From positions 1-64,000 of the forward strand of contig JAUYAK010000043.1 in assembly GCA_030693515.1 (NCBI GenBank): a DNA stretch of 64,000 nucleotides, written 5' to 3'. The notes beneath the pieces are model-generated. The model saw only the letters and a list, made by a program, of their open reading frames with translations. It ran no database searches and was not told where the DNA came from. Both the position numbers and the translations under genes were made by a program. This document shows positions 1 to 9,377 of the stretch, piece by piece (the stretch's first letter is position 1; each line of letters opens with the position of its first letter). The DNA comes from Opitutaceae bacterium. GTDB taxonomy: Bacteria > Verrucomicrobiota > Verrucomicrobiia > Opitutales > Opitutaceae.

Positions 1-49
1 GAGGTTTGGCGAGCGTCCTGAACGGGCGGGCAGGGACGCCCGCCGCTAC
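1..49 (-). repeat. Dispersed GTAG-headed hairpin repeat (REP-like), copy 1
   Basis: Minus-strand GTAGCGGCGGGCGTCCCTGCCCGCCCGTTCAGGACGCTCGCCAAACCTC; perfect stem GGCGGGC/GCCCGCC (25-31/38-44). About 40/49 identical by eye to 55990-56038. Confidence 0.6.
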
Positions 50-97
50 ACCGAGCATCGCCTGCATTCGCGCGCTCAGTCGCTTCGGCCATTTCGT

Positions 98-1078
98 TCA
101 CTTCAGATACTTGTCCAGCGGCGGGTTGACGATGTCGGCCATCTCGGGGGAGTTGAAATTCGCTTTGGTCACAAAGCCCACGCCGGTGTCCACGCGCGCC
201 TCGACTTTTTCGCCGCGCAGGATGGCGACCATCGATTTCACGCCGAGGTAGCCCATCTTCATCGGATTCTGGACGACGAGGCCGTGGATGTCGCCGGCGA
301 GCAGTCCGGCGTTGAGGGTCTCGCCGGAATCGAAGGCGACGAACTTCACCTTGCCGCCCGCCAGGCCGGCGTCGCGCAGCGCGAGCAGCATGCCGGCGGC
401 GCCCGACTCGTTGCAGGCGAAGATGCCGTTCACCTGCCGACCGAAACGGTTGAGCAGGTTTTCGCTCACGCGCTTGGCGGTGTCGCGGGTGGGACCGGCG
501 TGCTGATCGGTGGAGAGGAGCTTGATGGCGGGGAAATCCTTTTTCATCACCTCGAGGAAACCCTCCTCGCGCTCCTCGGTGCTGGCGGAGCCGACCTGCA
601 GGCGGAGCATGATGACGTTGCCCTTGCCGCCGAGGGCCTTCCCCAATTCGCGCGCCGCGATGCGGCCGCCCTCACGATTGTCGGTGGCGATGAAGCTCGT
701 CGGCGCCTTGGATTCCACGCCGGAATCGATCACGACGATCGGGATTTTCCCTTTCACGGCCATCTCGAGCGGGGCGACGAGGCCGCGTTTGTCGAGCGGG
801 GCGATGACGATGCCGCTCACGCGCTGGGCGATGAAATTTTCCACCACCTGAATCTGCTGCTCGCGATCGTCCTCCTTGAGCGGGCCTTTCCAGATGACCT
901 GCACATTGACGCCCGCGGCCTTAAATTCCATCTCGGCCTTGCGCGCGCCGGCGTGGATGGATTTCCAGAACTCGTGCGTCGTGCCCTTCGGGATGACGGC
1001 AATTTTGTAGGATTCGGCGGCACCCAGGAATGGGGAGCACGCAGCGGCAAGAGCCAATAGCAGGGGGAATTTTCGCAT
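98..1078 (-). CDS. Sugar ABC transporter substrate-binding protein (periplasmic binding protein, ribose-type)
   Basis: Signal peptide; IAVIPKGTTHEFWKSIHAGARKAEMEF and GIVIAPLDKRGLVAPLEMAVKGKIPIVVIDSGV are typical of Peripla_BP_4 proteins. Confidence 0.9.
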   Translation of the reverse strand: MRKFPLLLALAAACSPFLGAAESYKIAVIPKGTTHEFWKSIHAGARKAEMEFKAAGVNVQVIWKGPLKEDDREQQIQVVENFIAQRVSGIVIAPLDKRGLVAPLEMAVKGKIPIVVIDSGVESKAPTSFIATDNREGGRIAARELGKALGGKGNVIMLRLQVGSASTEEREEGFLEVMKKDFPAIKLLSTDQHAGPTRDTAKRVSENLLNRFGRQVNGIFACNESGAAGMLLALRDAGLAGGKVKFVAFDSGETLNAGLLAGDIHGLVVQNPMKMGYLGVKSMVAILRGEKVEARVDTGVGFVTKANFNSPEMADIVNPPLDKYLK

Positions 1079-1168
1079 GGGGAAAAGGGTCCAGACAGGG
1101 CACGCTGATTCGCGGGGCGCGTCAAGACACCGGACAGGCCAGGGGCTGCAAACTCCACGCAGCGCGGC

Positions 1169-1202
1169 AAAAAAAAACGCCGCACCTTCCGAGGTGCGGC
1201 GC
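1169..1202 (-). terminator. Rho-independent terminator downstream of the TonB receptor
   Basis: Minus strand CGCCGCACCT-CGGA-AGGTGCGGCG followed by T8. Confidence 0.8.
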
Positions 1203-1241
1203 TAAAGCAGCGGGGATTCGCCCGCAAATCCGCCTGTGCGA

Positions 1242-3566
1242 TCAGAACTTGGTGCGCAGCGACAGCGTGATGTTGCGCAAGTTGGCGAAGTAGCCGTCGG
1301 TGCCGTCGCGGTAGAGCTTGTCGGCGACGTTTTTGACGTTGAGCTGCGCGGTGATGCGGCGGCCGCCGACCGTGAAGGCATACGAGGCCATCGCATCGTA
1401 AACCGTGAACGCCGGCATCATCACGCGGTTGAGCGGATCGCCAGAGAGGCGGGCGGACGAGCTGTGCCGGAGGCCGGCGCCAAGCGTAAGGCCCTTGAGT
1501 TCGCCGCTGGAGAATGTGTAGCGGTTCCAGAGCTTGTAGCTGGTGGTCGGATTGTAGCTCAGCGGGGCGCCGATGCGTGTGAGGTCATTGCTCTTCGTCA
1601 CCTCGGCCTTGGTGAAATGATTGTAGCTGAACATGAGCTGATAGTTGTCCGTCGGCGAGAGGTTGAAGTCCGCCTCGAGGCCGGAGGAGGACTCGGTGTT
1701 GCCGTAAACGAAGTAGGGGGAACGACCGGTGGAGGCTTCCCGGGCGACATCGCGGAAGGCGAGATTACCGCGCTCAAGATCGTAGTAGGTGATCGTGGAG
1801 ACGAGCCGGCCTTTCAGGAGCTCGGTCTTGAGGCCGAAGTCGGCGCTCTTGCTCTTGATGGGCTCGGCACCGTTGCCGTCGGCATCGATGCTGTAGTTGG
1901 GCTCGATGGCGCGGCTGCCGTTGGCGAAGACGGAGATTTCCGGCGTGAGCTTGAAGAGGATGGCAGCCTGGGGCGAGAGCCCGGGTTCCGCTTCGCCGCG
2001 CTGGCCATTGGTGACCGGCACGGAGTAGGTGTATTTCTGGGTGAACTTGGTGTAGCGCCCGCCATAGATCAGGAATAGCCGCTGGCTGAGGAAATTGCTC
2101 TGGCCGGCGAAGAAGAAGCCGTGCTGGTCCTCGATCGTGTGGCGATTGATGTTAAAATCCTGCCCGCTCGCGTTGAGACTCTGGTAAACGCTCGCGTAGG
2201 CGCCGAGTCCCGGGCGAAAATTTGTGACGAAGGAACCCAGCGGCGAGTTGTTGTATTGGCCGGCGGCGTTGCGATAGCCCGGGCGGAGAAAATCCACGCT
2301 CTGCAACTCCTGGCCCAGCATCCAAACATGGCGGCCGCCCGCGGCGTCGAAGCGCCAGTTGACGCGATTGTCGATGTTGTAGGAGTAGCGCTTATTGATG
2401 AAGCTCTCGGTCTGGAAACGCAGCGAACCGTCGGCGTAGGGATTGAGGTCGCCGTTGTTGGGCTGGATACCGGAGGTGTTGTCGTAGGCCCAGTTCAGGT
2501 TGGTCTGCCACACAAGGGACTTCGAAATCTTGAAAAGATAGTCGAGGTCGACGGTCTTGGAACGCTGAGTCTGGCGCGCATCAGACGTCAGGGAGACCGT
2601 GCGGCCTCGGGGATCGCGCGGGCCGTAGATCGGGGCGAAGATATCGAAGGTCGGGACAAAATTGGCGGCGAGCGCACTGGCGGAAAAGCCCTGGCTGTTG
2701 AGCCAATTCCGCATAGCGGTGGCGGCCGCGGTGGTGTTCTGGTTGACCGGAAAAGCGATTGCGGCGGGGTTGTTGAGCCAACGGGAATTCGTCACGGCAC
2801 GGCTGCCATAGGAAGACTGATAAAAGCGCGAGCGCTCGATGTTCTCGAACTCAAGCTGGACCGAGTGGCGATCGCCATGGCGCCAGGCGAACCCGACGTT
2901 GAGGAAGCGTTCGCGTAGATACTCGAAATCCTGGTCGCCACCCGCGTCGAGGACCGCGAGGCCCACGCTGTAGCCAAAATTTTTCGCGAGCGGCTGGTTG
3001 GTGTAGATCTCACCCTTGTAGTAGGAGTCCTGGCCGACCGCGAGACGCAGCTCGGTGCTGGCCTTCTGGTCGAGCTTGGGCCGGCGGGTGATGTAGTTGA
3101 TCACGCCACCCGGCCGCACGGTGCCGAAGAAAATACCTGCGGCGCCCTTGGCCACCTCGACGCGGTCGACGTTGTAGGTGGTGAAGAGCTGGCGGCGATA
3201 CTGGCCGTTGCGGTAGGAGATGAGACCGCTGAAGCCGCGCACGAGAAACGTGGACTCGTTACGCGGGCTGGTGCCGACACCGGGCACGTAGGTGAGAGCC
3301 TCGGAGAGCGTGTCGGCGGCGACATCAGAGATGAGTTCACTGGTGACCACCGAGATCGGGATCGGTGTCTCGCTGATCTTCATGCCGATGCCGGTCGCGG
3401 TGATGGAGTTCGTGGCGCGATAGCCACTCACGGTGGAATCGGAGACCGTGAACTCCTCGAGCTTGATGAGCTCGTCGCCGGAGCGGGCCGGCGACGGGGC
3501 CGTTTGGGCGGTGGCTAGGGCCGCGGTGAGAGCCAAGGGGAATCCGAGGGGAAGAATCTGCTTCAT
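1242..3566 (-). CDS. TonB-dependent (siderophore-type) receptor
   Basis: Signal peptide, plug domain (ETPIPISVVTSELISDVAADTLSEALTYVPGVG), VEVAKGAAGIFFG, C-terminal beta strand ending in F. Confidence 0.92.
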   Translation of the reverse strand: MKQILPLGFPLALTAALATAQTAPSPARSGDELIKLEEFTVSDSTVSGYRATNSITATGIGMKISETPIPISVVTSELISDVAADTLSEALTYVPGVGTSPRNESTFLVRGFSGLISYRNGQYRRQLFTTYNVDRVEVAKGAAGIFFGTVRPGGVINYITRRPKLDQKASTELRLAVGQDSYYKGEIYTNQPLAKNFGYSVGLAVLDAGGDQDFEYLRERFLNVGFAWRHGDRHSVQLEFENIERSRFYQSSYGSRAVTNSRWLNNPAAIAFPVNQNTTAAATAMRNWLNSQGFSASALAANFVPTFDIFAPIYGPRDPRGRTVSLTSDARQTQRSKTVDLDYLFKISKSLVWQTNLNWAYDNTSGIQPNNGDLNPYADGSLRFQTESFINKRYSYNIDNRVNWRFDAAGGRHVWMLGQELQSVDFLRPGYRNAAGQYNNSPLGSFVTNFRPGLGAYASVYQSLNASGQDFNINRHTIEDQHGFFFAGQSNFLSQRLFLIYGGRYTKFTQKYTYSVPVTNGQRGEAEPGLSPQAAILFKLTPEISVFANGSRAIEPNYSIDADGNGAEPIKSKSADFGLKTELLKGRLVSTITYYDLERGNLAFRDVAREASTGRSPYFVYGNTESSSGLEADFNLSPTDNYQLMFSYNHFTKAEVTKSNDLTRIGAPLSYNPTTSYKLWNRYTFSSGELKGLTLGAGLRHSSSARLSGDPLNRVMMPAFTVYDAMASYAFTVGGRRITAQLNVKNVADKLYRDGTDGYFANLRNITLSLRTKF

Positions 3567-3652
3567 GCTAGGCAGGGTGATAAGGGTTGGCCGCCGGGAT
3601 GGCGGTTTTTGAACCGTGGAATAATGATTGGCGTCGAGCCACTGCGGCGTTT

Positions 3653-3665
3653 TCTAACCGTTAGA
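3653..3665. promoter_or_regulatory. Candidate LacI-type operator palindrome
   Basis: Perfect 6-1-6 palindrome TCTAAC-C-GTTAGA just upstream of the proposed LacI start (3672). Confidence 0.35.
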
Positions 3666-3671
3666 TACCCG

Positions 3672-4700
3672 ATGCCCAAACCCCCGACTATCCGCTCCCT
3701 GGCCCGCCGGCTGCGGCTGTCGGTCGCGACCGTCTCGGAAGCCCTGCGCGACAGCCCCCGCGTGCATGCGACGACGCGCGCCCGCGTGCACCGGGCGGCC
3801 GCCGTCGCCGGCTATCAACGCAACGCCCTGCTCGGAGCGGCATTGTCCGCGGTGCGGCAGTCGCGGCACCACCACTTTCGTGGCACAATCGCCCTCATCG
3901 ATATCGACGAGGCGGACCAATCGCTCTATCTCCCTTTTCACCGTGAGATCGCCCTTGGGGCGGAGGCGCGCGCGCTGGAGCTGGGCTTTGGCACGGAGCT
4001 TTTCTGGGTGGGGCACCAAGCCCCGGCTATGACCCCGCGGCGCCTGCCTGAAATCCTGCACGCGCGCGGTATCGCGGGCGCGGTGCTGCTGCCTTTTCAC
4101 ACCGCTCAGGATTTTTCCGAATTCGACTTCAGCCGCATCGCCGCAGTTCACATGGATCACTGCCTGATCCGTCCACGGCTCCACACCATAATGCCGGACC
4201 ACTACGTCTCCATGATGCAGCTCCTCGCTCGGCTCACCCAACGGGGCTACTGCCGCATCGGGCTCTGCATCGAGGCGCGCAAGGACGCCCGCGTGAAAGG
4301 CAAATGGAGCGCAGCCTTTCGCACGTTCGATCAGAGCGGGATTCCGGCGCTGGTGGCCGAAATGCTGACCCGCGAGGACTTCCTCGATTGGTTCAATGAG
4401 ACGCAACCGGACGTCGTAGTCGGCCACGTGCAACGGATCGTGGATTGGCTGAGGGAATCCAGCTTGGCCGTGCCCGACGATGTGGGCTTCGTAAATTTGA
4501 ACATGACCGAACGCACCGCCCCGTGCGCCGGGCTGGACCTCGGCCCCCGGCGCCTCGGCGCGACCGCCGTCGAAACGGTCGTCGGCATGCTGCACCGGCA
4601 GGAACGGGGCGTGCCGGCCTCTCCCCAAACCATCGGACTCGAAGCCATGTGGATCGACGGCCCGACGCTGCGCGCGGCTCCCTTGCAGCCCGTGACGTAG
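3672..4700 (+). CDS. LacI family transcriptional regulator
   Basis: N-terminal HTH TIRSLARRLRLSVATVSEALRDSPRVHATTRARVHRAAAVAGYQRN followed by a ligand-binding domain. Confidence 0.92.
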   Translation: MPKPPTIRSLARRLRLSVATVSEALRDSPRVHATTRARVHRAAAVAGYQRNALLGAALSAVRQSRHHHFRGTIALIDIDEADQSLYLPFHREIALGAEARALELGFGTELFWVGHQAPAMTPRRLPEILHARGIAGAVLLPFHTAQDFSEFDFSRIAAVHMDHCLIRPRLHTIMPDHYVSMMQLLARLTQRGYCRIGLCIEARKDARVKGKWSAAFRTFDQSGIPALVAEMLTREDFLDWFNETQPDVVVGHVQRIVDWLRESSLAVPDDVGFVNLNMTERTAPCAGLDLGPRRLGATAVETVVGMLHRQERGVPASPQTIGLEAMWIDGPTLRAAPLQPVT

Positions 4701-4769
4701 GCGCACGCCACCACACCCTCGGACCCAGCGGAGGCTCGCCCTGCGCGGAAAGGGCGCTTTTCTCGGTCG

Positions 4770-5558
4770 ATGGTGTATTGGCTCAAGAAAACGCTCGGGT
4801 TCTGGCTGATGCCAGTGCCGTTTTGTCTCGGGTCGATGACGCTCGGCCTGTTGCTCATGCTCTCGCGGCGTTGGACGCGCGCCGGGCGGAGGCTCGCGAT
4901 CGGCGGTTTTGCACTCCTGCTCGTCTACAGCAACAGCTACGTCGGGCGCACGCTCATCAAACCACTGGAAACCGTGCATCCGGCGATCCCCGACCTCCCG
5001 GCGGGCACGCCGGTGCCGGCGCGGCTGGCGGCGAGCCAGTTCATCGTCGTCCTCGGCGGCGGCAATGGTTACGCCCCGGGCCTCGCGGCCAACCACCTGC
5101 TCTCGTCGGGCGCTCTCGCACGCATCACCGAGGCCGTGCGGCTGCTGCGAGTCGTGCCCGACGCCAAACTCGTGGTGTGTGGTCCCATCTTCGGGCCGGT
5201 CGAAAGCCATGCGCTGGTGCTCGCCCGCACCGCGATTTCGCTCGGGATCGACGAAAAGCGCATCGTGGTCATCGACCACGCGCGCGACACAGAGGAGGAG
5301 GCCGCGGCGGTGCGCCGCCTCGTCGGTGGCGCGCCCGTCGCGCTCGTCACCTCAGCCTGGCACATGCCCCGCGCGGCCGCACTTTTTCGCCACGAAGGGA
5401 TCGATGCGCTGCCGGCGCCGGCGGACTTCCACTCGCACCGGGATAGCGACAGTCCCGCCGCGCTGTTCCGCTGGGAACTGCCGGCACTGGAGCGCAGCAC
5501 CCTGGCCGTGCGCGAGCGTCTGGGCTACCTCTGGATTTGGCTCCGCGGAAAAACGTGA
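4770..5558 (+). CDS. YdcF/ElyC family protein (DUF218)
   Basis: Two N-terminal TM segments, then FIVVLGGGNGY...VVCGPIFGPVESHALVLA...DTEEEAAAVRRLV...ALVTSAWHMPRAAALF. Confidence 0.88.
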   Translation: MVYWLKKTLGFWLMPVPFCLGSMTLGLLLMLSRRWTRAGRRLAIGGFALLLVYSNSYVGRTLIKPLETVHPAIPDLPAGTPVPARLAASQFIVVLGGGNGYAPGLAANHLLSSGALARITEAVRLLRVVPDAKLVVCGPIFGPVESHALVLARTAISLGIDEKRIVVIDHARDTEEEAAAVRRLVGGAPVALVTSAWHMPRAAALFRHEGIDALPAPADFHSHRDSDSPAALFRWELPALERSTLAVRERLGYLWIWLRGKT

Positions 5559-5757
5559 AACGCAGGTCGAACCGGGCTCCTGTGCTCGTGGGCGACAGCT
5601 CACCGGCGCGGCCGACGTAGCAGCGGAAGGGGAGGATCGCAGGAGAGGTCGGGGCGGCATTTCGCCGGAGACGGCGCACGACACCGGGATGCGACCACCC
5701 TCTCCCGGTGCGCGGTCCAAACGCCGGAGCGCCTCCGGGTCCTTTGCACAACCCGGA

Positions 5758-7461
5758 TCAGTTTGAGGACGGCGGTGGTGGCGGGGCTTGGTAGCCGTGG
5801 CGCAGGGCCTGGAGGATGTTCAGGGCGTGATCCCCGACGCGCTCCAGCGTGTTGACGATGTCGATGTAGAGCATCTCGGCCTTCAGCTTGTCGGCGCCGT
5901 GCTGGATACGCTGGATGGATTCACGGCGGAGCTCCTTGCGGAAGGCGTCAATCTGATTCTCCAATTGGTAGGCCGGCTCCATGTCGGCGGCCGTCACGCC
6001 GGTCATCAGGCGCTTATTGCTGAACTCCATGAACTGAAGCACCAGTTGGGTAAAGTCGCGGATATCCTGACGCGTTTTGGGCGGGAGCACGCGGCGCTTG
6101 CGGTGCTTACGCTCGGCGAGCACTGCCAGCCGATAGCCGCAGTCGCAGATATCCTCCAACTCGGCGACCACGCGCAGGTGGATCGTCGCACGCACGCGGG
6201 TCGCTTCGCTCACGCCGCCGGCGGCGCACGCGAGGAGATGCTGGGTGGTGGTCACGACGCGGCGGTCGCTCTCCTTTTCCAGCAGCTTCAGCTCGCCGAG
6301 CCGTTTCTCCAGTGCGGGCACGTCAGAGCCGTCGGAGTCGAAGATCGTGCCGAAACCCTCGAGCAACTCGCGGCCGAGGGTGCCGACGCGCACGACGTTG
6401 CGCTCGGCCTCGGCGAAGTCCAGTTCGCCGGTGTGCGGCACGAAGGGCGACTCATAGCCGACGTGGTCGCGGCCTTTTTCACCGGGGGCCGGGGTGCGCA
6501 CCATGCGCTCGGAGATCCGCGCGAGCTGCGGCACGAACCAGATGAGAAGCCCGGTGTTGAAGATGTTGAAGAGGGAGTGAAAGGCCGCCATGTGCAGCGG
6601 CATGTGTTCCTTGTCGGTGGCGGCACCGGGCATGAGCCAGTCGATGAAGCCGGTGAATCGGCCGAAGAGCATGACGGCCCAGACCACGCCGAGGATATTG
6701 AAGAGGAAGTGGACGCGCGCGGCGCGCTTGGCCTCGACGTTGCCGCCGATCGCGGCGAGATTGGCGGTGATGGTGGTGCCGATGTTTTCGCCCAAGGTGA
6801 TCGCGCAGGCGGTGGGGAAATCGATCCAGCCCTTGTAGGCCATGGTGAGGGTGATCGCGCCCGCGACGGACGAGGATTGGACGATGACGGTGAGGATGGC
6901 GCCGAAGAGGAGGAAGAGCAGCGTGGAACCCAAACCGCTGCCCGTATAGGCTTGGATGAACGCCAGCACGTCGGGGTTGCTCTTGATGTCGGGCACCGAG
7001 TCCTTGAGGAACATGAGTCCGAGGAACAACAGGCCGAAGCCCATGAGGAATTCTCCGAGGTCGCGCCAAAACGCGCGGCGAATGAAGATCATCGGCAAGG
7101 CCAGACCCATCACGGGCAGGGCGACGGCGGAGATGCTGAATTTGAAGCCGAAGTAGGAGACGAGCCAGAAGGTGGTGGTGGTGCCGATATTGGCGCCCAT
7201 GATCAGGCCGATGGCCTCGTTGAGGCGGAGGAGCTGTGCGTTGACGAAGCTCACGATCATGACGGTCGTGGCGGATGAAGATTGGATGATGCTCGTGACC
7301 AGACAGCCGGTGCACACCCCGGCGAAACGGTTGCCGGCCACGGCGCGCATGATGGCTCGCAGTCGCTCGCCGGACAGCCGTTGGAGCGCTTCCGACATGA
7401 TCTTCATGCCGAAAAGAAACATACCGAGGCTGCCAAGGAGGGAGAGAATGCCGACGGTCAT
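5758..7461 (-). CDS. Na/Pi cotransporter family protein with C-terminal PhoU-like domain
   Basis: FLFGMKIMSEALQRLSGERLRAIM, QSSSATTVMIVSFVNA, GANIGTTTT, QSSSVAGAITLTMA; helical PhoU-like C-terminus. Start moved to Met at 7461. Confidence 0.9.
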   Translation of the reverse strand: MTVGILSLLGSLGMFLFGMKIMSEALQRLSGERLRAIMRAVAGNRFAGVCTGCLVTSIIQSSSATTVMIVSFVNAQLLRLNEAIGLIMGANIGTTTTFWLVSYFGFKFSISAVALPVMGLALPMIFIRRAFWRDLGEFLMGFGLLFLGLMFLKDSVPDIKSNPDVLAFIQAYTGSGLGSTLLFLLFGAILTVIVQSSSVAGAITLTMAYKGWIDFPTACAITLGENIGTTITANLAAIGGNVEAKRAARVHFLFNILGVVWAVMLFGRFTGFIDWLMPGAATDKEHMPLHMAAFHSLFNIFNTGLLIWFVPQLARISERMVRTPAPGEKGRDHVGYESPFVPHTGELDFAEAERNVVRVGTLGRELLEGFGTIFDSDGSDVPALEKRLGELKLLEKESDRRVVTTTQHLLACAAGGVSEATRVRATIHLRVVAELEDICDCGYRLAVLAERKHRKRRVLPPKTRQDIRDFTQLVLQFMEFSNKRLMTGVTAADMEPAYQLENQIDAFRKELRRESIQRIQHGADKLKAEMLYIDIVNTLERVGDHALNILQALRHGYQAPPPPPSSN

Positions 7462-7771
7462 GATCGTGGTTTGCTTTTCGGTGACGAAACGATGACGGCT
7501 ACCGGTGTCATGAAGAAGGGCAAGGTCGCAATCGGGCGAAATCGAGGGCATCGCGGGGTGCCGCCGCAAGGCCGCGAAGAAGCGGGCGGCGATCGCCACC
7601 GCGCGCAGGTTGCTCGTCAGCCTGCCCGTTTGGTTTGCATGGGCACCCGCCTTCCTCGCCCGCCGCTTCGCCCCGGGCCACTCACTGGAGCGCGCGTGCC
7701 TGGCCTTTGGCTGGGGGCTGTAGTCATGCGACTTTGCCGGCGACGATGCGTCTAGCCCGGCGGCCCGCTCC

Positions 7772-9370
7772 ATGACGCCCCGCCCCACTCCCATCGCACC
7801 GTGCCTCGTCGCGCGTCTGCTCCTCGCGGGATTCATCGGCTGCATGAGCCAGGCCGCCGGGCTGCGGGCGCAGTCAGACTCGACGTTCGGCTCCGGTCGG
7901 AACAACGGCGACGGATTCTCCTCGATGGATCAGCCGCGTGCGCGCCCCATCTTCCTCTATTTCCCGCCTAGCCCGCCCCCGCTCGGCCAGATGATCCCCT
8001 CGGTCGGCCTGGCCTCGGGCCGCAACCCCGCGCCGGCCGGGCTCGCCGCATTCGTCAGCGACATTTTCTATCCTGCGCTCGGCGTCCGGCTGGCCTCGCA
8101 TTCATTGAGCGACAAACAACGCGACCGCCTCGACCGCTACCGCGCCGACAAGACTGCGCTCCAGCAAGAGCTCCGCGCCACCCTCGACAAAATTCGCGAC
8201 GCCGAACCCGCCGCGCGCGACCAGGAACTCGCGGCTCTCGCGCGCGCGCAGGCCCCGCGCCTCGCCGCGCTCGAGCAGGCCGCCGAAGACCTGCGCCGCG
8301 ATCTCGTCCACGGGGAGGAGACCTGGTCTGCTCTCCGCGAATGGCGCCTGGGCGAGCGCGTCGAGCGCGGGTTCTCGCCCAACGAGATTGCGCAGGTCAT
8401 GCGCGGCTACGCCTTCTACTCCCATGCCCTCACGCCCGCCCAGCGCCGGCTGCTCCGCGAAATCCACCTCGAACTCACCGCCGCCGCCCCAAACGCCACC
8501 CATGCCACCGCCGCGCAGCCCTATTTGTTTTTCCCGCCCGAGCCCGCGCGCGTGCTGCTGCCGGATGATCTGCCCGCCGAAGTCGCGGCCCAAATCGCCG
8601 CCTACCAGACCAAAAAATCGCGCCTAAAAAAGGAACTCTACGACGCCGTCTTCGCCGAGGAGCGGCTCAAGCTCAGCTTCCTCCGCGCCAGCCCGCTGAA
8701 GACTCTGGCCACCGCGCAAGAGCCGGCCCTCGCCGAACTCGAGGCGCTCGCCGAGGAAATCCGCCGGGGCCTCGTGCAGCATGCATCGCCCGCCGCGCTT
8801 GCCGAGCGCTCTCCTCTCCCGCCCACCCTGCAGGCCCGCGTCGGCGCGCTCATCGCCAGCCACACCTCCCTCCAGCGCGACGCATCCGCCCGGCTCAATG
8901 AGCTCTTCGCCGCCCACCGCGACGTCCCCATGCAAACCTCCGTGCGCTTCGATCCGGACGGACTGAGGGTCGTCGTGATCGCCGCACCGCCGGGTCGCGG
9001 GGGCGGCAAGAAACAGCCCGATGCCCCCGCGCGCATCGCGGCCGTGCGCGCGCAAGCTGCGGTGGTGGCCGACGACTACGGCCGGCAAATGGCCGAGATT
9101 GTAAACGAGACCAACGCCCTCCGCGTCGAGATCGCCCGCACTCTCGGCACCACCCGCGCGAGTGCCCTCGATGCCGCGTTTGCGGCGGCAACGCGCGTCG
9201 CCGCCGCGCGCGAAACCGCCGGGCTTTATGGCGACTATCGCGTCGCGGTCTTTCAGCCAGGCCTTTCACCCGCGCAACGCCGGCTGCTCCTTGATGGCGT
9301 CGTGGCCGCCCTGGCCCTGCCCCTGCCGCGGGGCGAGCCGCAACCCACGGGCCGCCTCAACCGGTGGTAA
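7772..9370 (+). CDS. Hypothetical secreted helical protein with internal duplication
   Basis: Long ORF with hydrophobic N-terminus; repeated motifs LTPAQRRLL / LSPAQRRLL and Y(R/Q)xxKxxLxxEL. No family recognised. Confidence 0.75.
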   Translation: MTPRPTPIAPCLVARLLLAGFIGCMSQAAGLRAQSDSTFGSGRNNGDGFSSMDQPRARPIFLYFPPSPPPLGQMIPSVGLASGRNPAPAGLAAFVSDIFYPALGVRLASHSLSDKQRDRLDRYRADKTALQQELRATLDKIRDAEPAARDQELAALARAQAPRLAALEQAAEDLRRDLVHGEETWSALREWRLGERVERGFSPNEIAQVMRGYAFYSHALTPAQRRLLREIHLELTAAAPNATHATAAQPYLFFPPEPARVLLPDDLPAEVAAQIAAYQTKKSRLKKELYDAVFAEERLKLSFLRASPLKTLATAQEPALAELEALAEEIRRGLVQHASPAALAERSPLPPTLQARVGALIASHTSLQRDASARLNELFAAHRDVPMQTSVRFDPDGLRVVVIAAPPGRGGGKKQPDAPARIAAVRAQAAVVADDYGRQMAEIVNETNALRVEIARTLGTTRASALDAAFAAATRVAAARETAGLYGDYRVAVFQPGLSPAQRRLLLDGVVAALALPLPRGEPQPTGRLNRW

Positions 9371-9377
9371 AGCCGCC

